From contig CAAETU010000062.1 in assembly GCA_900759045.1 (NCBI GenBank), positions 1 through 64,000 of the forward strand: a stretch of 64,000 nucleotides of DNA, written 5' to 3'. A model generated the notes under the pieces. The model was not told where the DNA came from, made no database searches, and worked only from the letters and a program-made list of their open reading frames with translations. The position numbers and the translations under genes are program-made. Shown in pieces: positions 59,749-64,000 of this stretch (the first letter of the stretch is position 1; every line of letters begins with the position of its first letter). Origin of the DNA: an uncultured Collinsella sp. (GTDB lineage Bacteria > Actinomycetota > Coriobacteriia > Coriobacteriales > Coriobacteriaceae).

Positions 59749-61482
59749 TTACATCTCACCGAGCATGATCCAGGCAGAGCTGTCCTGCGCGAGTCTGCCG
59801 TCTGCAAGCGCTGATGAGGTGAGCAGGACCCTGCCCGCCGGCAGCTCCACGGGTGCTGCACCGAAGTTCGTCACGCACGCCCAGCCGTTATCGCGGCGAT
59901 AGGCGATGACGCCGCCCTCAGCGCCCTCGGCACCATCCGCAAGACCGGTGCGCCCGTCAAGATCGAGCCACGCAAGATCGTTGGCGCACCCGCGCAGCTT
60001 GCGCCGCAGCCAGAGGGCGTCACGATAGAGCGCAAGCATCGATGTCGGGTCCGTTTCTTCCCTATCGGCAGCATAATCGGAAAACCATGCAGGCTGCGGC
60101 AGATGGGGCGCCGCATCAGCGTCCGCCGGCGAAAACCCAAACGATCCGCCCTGCGCGGGATCGTCCGCCGCTACCCACGGCAGGGGCACACGACAGCCGT
60201 CGCGCCCCTTCTCGCGCTTCGGTCCGCGCGTATTGGTTGCACTGGGATCTTCGAGTGCAGTCCACGGGATATCAGCCACCTCAAAAAGACCGAGCTCCTC
60301 ACCCTGATACACGTATGCCGAGCCCGGAAGCGCCAGTTCAAGCAAAAGAGCCGCCCGCGCGCGGCGCTCGCCGAGTTCACGGTCCTCGTCATAAGACGAC
60401 CCGTCGCGTAAGAGCCAGTCGAGCGCAATCTGGTGGTAGCGCGTCGCCTTGATTTGCGGCAGGGCATAGCGCGTCGCCACGCGCGGCACGTCGTGGTTGG
60501 AGAGTACCCAGGTCGAGGCGGAATCGGATTCGATAGCTGCCTTCAAGCCCTCCTCGATTGCAGCGTGCATGTCATCATAGGTCCAAGTGGCCTTGGCAAA
60601 CTCAAAGTTAAATGTCTGGCCAAGCTCGCTGGGACGCGCATAGAGATACTGGCGCTCAGGCAGCACCCACGCCTCGGCAACGGCGCTGCGCGGCGGATTA
60701 TAGCGGTCGAACACGCGGCGCCACTCGCGATAGATCTCGTGGACCTCGTTGCGGTCCCACAGCGGATGGGCGCCGTCGTCAACCATGTCATCGCCCTCGG
60801 CGAGATGCCACCGGTCGAGGTCATCGCGGTCGAGATCCTTGGCGAGACCGTGCGCCACATCGATGCGAAAGCCATCGACGCCTCGATCGCTCCAAAACGC
60901 CAGGACGTCGCAAAAGAACGCGTGAACCTCGGGGCATGACCAGTCAAAGTCCGGCTGCTCGGGCGTAAACATGTGCAGATACCATTGACCGTCCGCAACA
61001 CGCGTCCAGGCGGGGCCGCCAAAGTTGGCATTCCAATTGGTGGGAGGCAGCTCGCCATGCTCGCCGCGACCATCGCGGAAGATATAACGGGCGCGCTCGG
61101 GCGATCCGGGGCCGGCGGCAAGAGCGGCTTTGAACCAGGGGTGCTGGTTGGATGAATGGTTGGGCACGATATCGACGATGACCTTGATGCCGCGCGCGTG
61201 AGCCGCAGCGATCATGTCATCGAAGTCGTCAAGCGAGCCGAGACGTGGGTCGACATCGCAGTAGTCCGCCACATCATAGCCGCCATCGACAAGAGGCGAA
61301 GGGTAAAACGGGCTCAGCCAGATGGCCTCGATGCCCAGCCGCTCAAGATAGTCCATCTGCTGGGTAATGCCCGCGATATCGCCCAGACCCGAACCGGTCG
61401 AATCCTTAAACGAACGCGGGTAGATCTGATAGATCGCGGCATCGGACATCCATGAGCGCGAAGAGGACTTTTCTGCAGCCAT
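59749..61482 (-). CDS. GH13 alpha-glucosidase (oligosaccharide-acting)
   Basis: A 577-residue cytoplasmic GH13 enzyme. Barrel start AIYQIYPRSFKDSTGSGLGD (about 16-35), DIVPNHSS (104-111), then GFRIDVAHG (204-212, nucleophile Asp208), AVAEAW (267-272, acid Glu270) and VLSNHDVPR (326-334, transition-state Asp331). The C-terminal beta domain is present. The pattern is that of bacterial alpha-1,4/1,6-glucosidases rather than secreted amylases; no signal peptide. It would release glucose from imported malto- or isomalto-oligosaccharides. ATG 61482 follows GGGAGG. Flanked by tRNA genes on the same strand. Confidence 0.9.
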   Translation of the reverse strand: MAAEKSSSRSWMSDAAIYQIYPRSFKDSTGSGLGDIAGITQQMDYLERLGIEAIWLSPFYPSPLVDGGYDVADYCDVDPRLGSLDDFDDMIAAAHARGIKVIVDIVPNHSSNQHPWFKAALAAGPGSPERARYIFRDGRGEHGELPPTNWNANFGGPAWTRVADGQWYLHMFTPEQPDFDWSCPEVHAFFCDVLAFWSDRGVDGFRIDVAHGLAKDLDRDDLDRWHLAEGDDMVDDGAHPLWDRNEVHEIYREWRRVFDRYNPPRSAVAEAWVLPERQYLYARPSELGQTFNFEFAKATWTYDDMHAAIEEGLKAAIESDSASTWVLSNHDVPRVATRYALPQIKATRYHQIALDWLLRDGSSYDEDRELGERRARAALLLELALPGSAYVYQGEELGLFEVADIPWTALEDPSATNTRGPKREKGRDGCRVPLPWVAADDPAQGGSFGFSPADADAAPHLPQPAWFSDYAADREETDPTSMLALYRDALWLRRKLRGCANDLAWLDLDGRTGLADGAEGAEGGVIAYRRDNGWACVTNFGAAPVELPAGRVLLTSSALADGRLAQDSSAWIMLGEM

Positions 61483-61783
61483 GGGGTGAGCCTCCCTTGC
61501 AACGAGGTTTTGCGAGATGCCCACGATGATACGCCCAAAGCTGTCATTCGAGGCAAACAACGCCACAGCCACACCCCAAAACGCTCGCTCCCTCTCGGGC
61601 TCGAGCCTCCTGGGACGAATCGATCGATTAGTGAAAAGAACGGAAGACTCACTCCCCCGGCCACAACAGCGAGCGGGCTCCGGGTGCCCCAGGTTGCCGC
61701 GAAAGAGGAGGGAAGCGTACTTTATGTACGCGACCGACGATTGAGGGGGCAAGATGGGGTGCCCGGGGCTCGCGCAGCGTCAA

Positions 61784-61811
61784 CAAAAAACGCGGTTCGT
61801 TAGAACCGCGT
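61784..61811 (-). terminator. Terminator of the Gly-Cys-Gly tRNA transcript
   Basis: An 8-bp perfect stem CGCGGTTC (61792-61799) with GAACCGCG (61804-61811) and, on the minus strand, TTTTTTG. It lies eight bases after tRNA-Gly copy 2. Confidence 0.88.
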
Positions 61812-61819
61812 AAGATAGT

Positions 61820-61895
61820 TGGAGCGGACAACGGGGCTCGAACCCGCGACCCCAACCTTGGCAAGGTTGTGCTCTACCAACTGAGCCATGTCCGC
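61820..61895 (-). tRNA. tRNA-Gly (GCC), copy 2
   Basis: Same 76-base sequence as copy 1, with GCC anticodon and encoded CCA. Third gene of the Gly-Cys-Gly transcript. A short hairpin (GGGCGC with GCGCCC, 61911-61928) precedes it, separating it from tRNA-Cys. Confidence 0.96.
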
Positions 61896-61937
61896 ATATG
61901 TAAAACAAAACGGGCGCCGGAGCGCCCGGATGTTGCC

Positions 61938-62011
61938 TGGAGGCGAAGCCCGGATTCGAACCGGGGGTAAAGGCTTTGCAGGCCTCTGCCTTACCACTTG
62001 GCCACTTCGCC
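61938..62011 (-). tRNA. tRNA-Cys (GCA)
   Basis: A 74-base cloverleaf: acceptor GGCGAAG with CTTCGCC, anticodon loop CTGCAAA between GAGGC and GCCTT, T-loop TTCGAAT, CCA encoded. Lies between two tRNA-Gly genes; a GGACCG/CGGTCC hairpin (62018-62035) separates it from copy 3. Confidence 0.95.
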
Positions 62012-62045
62012 GAAAAAGGACCGCCTAAACGGTCCGGAAATGCAA

Positions 62046-62121
62046 TGGAGCGGACAACGGGGCTCGAACCCGCGACCCCAACCTTGGCAAGGTTGTGCTC
62101 TACCAACTGAGCCATGTCCGC
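62046..62121 (-). tRNA. tRNA-Gly (GCC), copy 3
   Basis: Same 76-base sequence as copies 1 and 2. First gene of the Gly-Cys-Gly transcript. Confidence 0.96.
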
Positions 62122-62133
62122 TTGCGGGTTATT

Positions 62134-62183
62134 AATTTACGCGAGTTATCCAAAAGACGCAAGTACTTTTTTCAAAAAAGTTG
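62134..62183 (-). promoter_or_regulatory. tRNA-Gly copy 3 promoter with A/T palindrome
   Basis: On the minus strand TTGCGT (62162-62157), 17 bases, TAAATT (62139-62134). The sequence just upstream, AACTTTTTTGAAAAAAGTA, repeats the palindrome found at copy 1 although the cores differ. Confidence 0.72.
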
Positions 62184-62226
62184 CCGGCCGCGTGTTCTTG
62201 GTGGCTAAACGCGCTAAAGCGATTGG

Positions 62227-62973
62227 CTAGGCACGCGATTCCAGTGCTCCGCTAAATAGCTTCACCATCTGCACGCGCGTGCCGGTGCCGTCTGTGCGAC
62301 GAGCAACCTCCACGTTATCGACAAGCATACGCATAAGCTTGATACCACGGCCGCGTTCCTCAGATGCGACCGGTTCGCTCGCTCCATCGATAGAATAGCC
62401 GGCACCCCGATCAAGCACCTCAACCACGACGCGATCGCCATAGGCCTGAACCGTCAGGACGCACCCGATACCGCCCGCATGGTCATAGGCATTACCCAGC
62501 GCCTCCCCCGACGCCAACGCGACATCGTAGCGCTCGTCGCGGCGCAACGGAAGCGATTCAAGGAGTTCGGCGATGCGATGTCGATAGTATGGAAGATTCT
62601 CGATACCCTGTCGGACCTCGACGCTCTTGCTCCATCGTGGCAACTCTCCCACCGGAATAGCGGGAATCGACTCACGCGCCGGACCCGCAACATGAAGGAT
62701 GTCGACAAGTCGGGCAATCTCCAAAAAGCGAATGACCTCATCGGAGGCGTTAACGAGCGAAAGCAGGCCCTCTCGCCTCATGAGCTCTCTGGCACGTGTA
62801 AGCAAAAACGCCAAACCCGTCGAGTCGATAAAGCCCACGGCCTGGCAATTGATGACAACGCGACGCACGCCCCGGTCGATCAGATTATCCAACCGTGGAC
62901 GCAGCACGGACACCGAGGCGATGTCGACATCACCCGGTGGCGTCAAAACCGCTATGTCATTCCACTCATTCAT
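62227..62973 (-). CDS. STAS-HATPase fusion (anti-sigma antagonist plus RsbW-like kinase)
   Basis: A 248-residue protein joining two usually separate partners. Residues about 1-105 are a STAS domain (VVINCQAVGFIDSTGLAFLL, with the phosphorylatable Ser in IDSTG near 51). Residues about 120-248 are a GHKL-type ATPase: SGEALGNAYDHAGG (N box), EVLDRGAGY (G1) and ERGRGIKLM (G2). In the RsbV/RsbW partner-switch these proteins control a sigma factor. Here they are linked and follow a PP2C phosphatase gene by 81 bases. The start could also be the TTG at 62991. Confidence 0.83.
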   Translation of the reverse strand: MNEWNDIAVLTPPGDVDIASVSVLRPRLDNLIDRGVRRVVINCQAVGFIDSTGLAFLLTRARELMRREGLLSLVNASDEVIRFLEIARLVDILHVAGPARESIPAIPVGELPRWSKSVEVRQGIENLPYYRHRIAELLESLPLRRDERYDVALASGEALGNAYDHAGGIGCVLTVQAYGDRVVVEVLDRGAGYSIDGASEPVASEERGRGIKLMRMLVDNVEVARRTDGTGTRVQMVKLFSGALESRA

Positions 62974-63054
62974 ACGACCATGGTTCCCCAAAAGAGCTCG
63001 CTCGATGCATACATATCTGCAGCTGCGCAGATTTTGCCCGTCAAGTATCGCGGT

Positions 63055-64000
63055 CTACGATCGACCCCGTAAAAACTCAAGGGAAACCAGCGCAATGTCA
63101 TCGTCCAGCGCCGACTCGGTAAAGCGGTCAAGCTCTCCCAAGACCTTACCGCAGATTCCCGATACACCCTCACCCGAGACAGAGAGCAAAAGGTCACGAA
63201 GGCGCTGCTCGCCAAAGAAAGCACCCGAGCGATCACGTGCTTCGATTGCTCCGTCGGTATACATGAATAGCATGTCACCAGGAGCGAACGTAAACACGCC
63301 TGTCTCGTACACCATGCTCTCAAAGGCACCGATCACGCCCGATTGGCACCCAAGGAGCTCCACTTCTCCCCCTCGGGTTTCTCCGCCGCCAAGCGGCGTC
63401 GACGACGGTCTAATGACCATAGTGGGAGGATGTCCCGCAGAGCAGTAGGTAGCGCGACCCGCTTTAAGATCAATCTTGGCGATAAACGCCGTCACGAACG
63501 TCTCGACCCTCGAAAAGCCCATGAGCATGCTATTGAGCGAGCGGGCCATACGGGCGGGCCCAGCACCCTCCCAGGCATAGGCCGTCAGCGCCGTCTTGAC
63601 GAGCGCTGACATCGACGCCGCCTCGATTCCTTTGCCGGATACATCGCCCAAAATCATAACGGCGCAATCGTCGGGAAGACGGACAAGAGTATAGAAGTCG
63701 CCGCCAACCAACGCCGAATTCGTTGCCGAAAGGTATACCGAATCGGTCGCGATACCCGGAACGTCACCAAGCGAATTTCTCATGCCAATCTGGAGGGTCT
63801 GAGCGATATGGCGCTCCTCGCGCTTTTGAGATTCGCCCTCGTAGATCAGTTCAAAGTCATGCGCCAAGTGCACCAAGTAGTCATATTCAAGGTCATCAAT
63901 CGGCTCTTGACTACCGTCACGAAGCAGAAGCGCGCGCGTCGTCGGGCCTTTCGCAACAGAAGCAGGAACGATCGCGTCGTTGCTGTGTTTGCCATCACCC
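63055..64000 (-). CDS. PP2C-type (SpoIIE/RsbU) phosphatase, 5' end beyond the window
   Basis: A partial gene: the frame is open to the right edge, so the N terminus (perhaps a PAS or GAF sensor) is missing. The visible C-terminal part is a SpoIIE phosphatase with ALVGGDFYTLVRL and AVMILGDVSGKGIEAA (Mg/Mn-binding Asp residues), YCSAGHPPTMV, FMYTDGAIEARD and a final DDDIALVSLEF. A helical EGESQKREERHIAQTLQ linker precedes it. It should dephosphorylate a STAS-type antagonist, fitting the adjacent STAS-HATPase fusion. Confidence 0.87.
   Translation of the reverse strand, partial: GDGKHSNDAIVPASVAKGPTTRALLLRDGSQEPIDDLEYDYLVHLAHDFELIYEGESQKREERHIAQTLQIGMRNSLGDVPGIATDSVYLSATNSALVGGDFYTLVRLPDDCAVMILGDVSGKGIEAASMSALVKTALTAYAWEGAGPARMARSLNSMLMGFSRVETFVTAFIAKIDLKAGRATYCSAGHPPTMVIRPSSTPLGGGETRGGEVELLGCQSGVIGAFESMVYETGVFTFAPGDMLFMYTDGAIEARDRSGAFFGEQRLRDLLLSVSGEGVSGICGKVLGELDRFTESALDDDIALVSLEFLRGRS

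Overview
The window is a GC-rich bacterial chromosome segment that I infer comes from a gut Coriobacteriia (Actinomycetota), most likely Collinsella or a close relative. The inference rests on strict-anaerobe functions (oxygen-independent NrdD/NrdG ribonucleotide reductase, L-lactate dehydrogenase, a [4Fe-4S] aldo/keto reductase, DUF3793 plus flavodoxin), an actinobacterial-type LexA box, sortase-type surface protein architecture and the overall codon style. I ran no database search. Gene density is high, and most genes sit in short same-strand runs with clear Shine-Dalgarno sequences (SD); GTG and TTG starts are common.

Layout. 1-13.7 kb: nucleoid-associated protein, a DUF2974 alpha/beta hydrolase flanked by two hairpin repeats, ldh, a class I aminotransferase, glutamine-dependent nadE, two poorly known proteins, ettA, an sdpRI-like immunity/autorepressor pair and tcdA. 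13.7-14.8 kb: tatD, then an inverted-repeat island. 14.8-21.6 kb: a fructoselysine-type (Amadori product) operon (transporter, amidohydrolase, frlC, frlB, frlD) with a GntR/UTRA regulator. 21.7-23.3 kb: two HAD phosphatases. 23.7-26.6 kb: the most unusual block, three plus-strand genes in a run of minus-strand genes: an unknown protein, a ClpP-like serine protease with a complete triad and a membrane-anchor-less VirD4/TraG-like ATPase. 26.8-33.2 kb: pgi, an SOS-controlled Y-family polymerase/YolD pair and a large cell-wall protein. 33.4-38.4 kb: a heavy-metal-binding protein behind a CsoR-like site, DUF3793-flavodoxin and a polar amino-acid ABC importer. 38.5-44.5 kb: nfo, an oxidoreductase bracketed by direct copies of a palindromic repeat, an aldo/keto reductase, a ketopantoate reductase family gene and small membrane or secreted proteins. 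44.8-49.9 kb: metY with a cysteine-containing leader peptide and a divergent LysR regulator, rnhA, an oxidoreductase, acyP and a Fur-family gene. 50-55.5 kb: HAD phosphatase, UreE-like plus SlyD-like pair, dipeptidase, YgjP-like metallopeptidase, and folB/HD/folE. 55.6-59.1 kb: nrdG and nrdD with two NrdR boxes. 59.4-62.1 kb: five tRNA genes (Val, three identical Gly, Cys) around a GH13 glucosidase. 62.2-64 kb: a STAS-HATPase fusion and a PP2C phosphatase running off the edge.

How it works together: the frl block should import and break down glycated amino acids into glucose 6-phosphate, which pgi passes to glycolysis and ldh turns to lactate. NrdDG supplies dNTPs without oxygen under NrdR control, and the SOS pair handles damage. 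Several sites are recognisable by sequence: LexA, NrdR, CsoR-like, SdpR-like, LysR-like and weakly IdeR-like operators. No rRNA operon, CRISPR array, integrase, insertion sequence or prophage was recognised.
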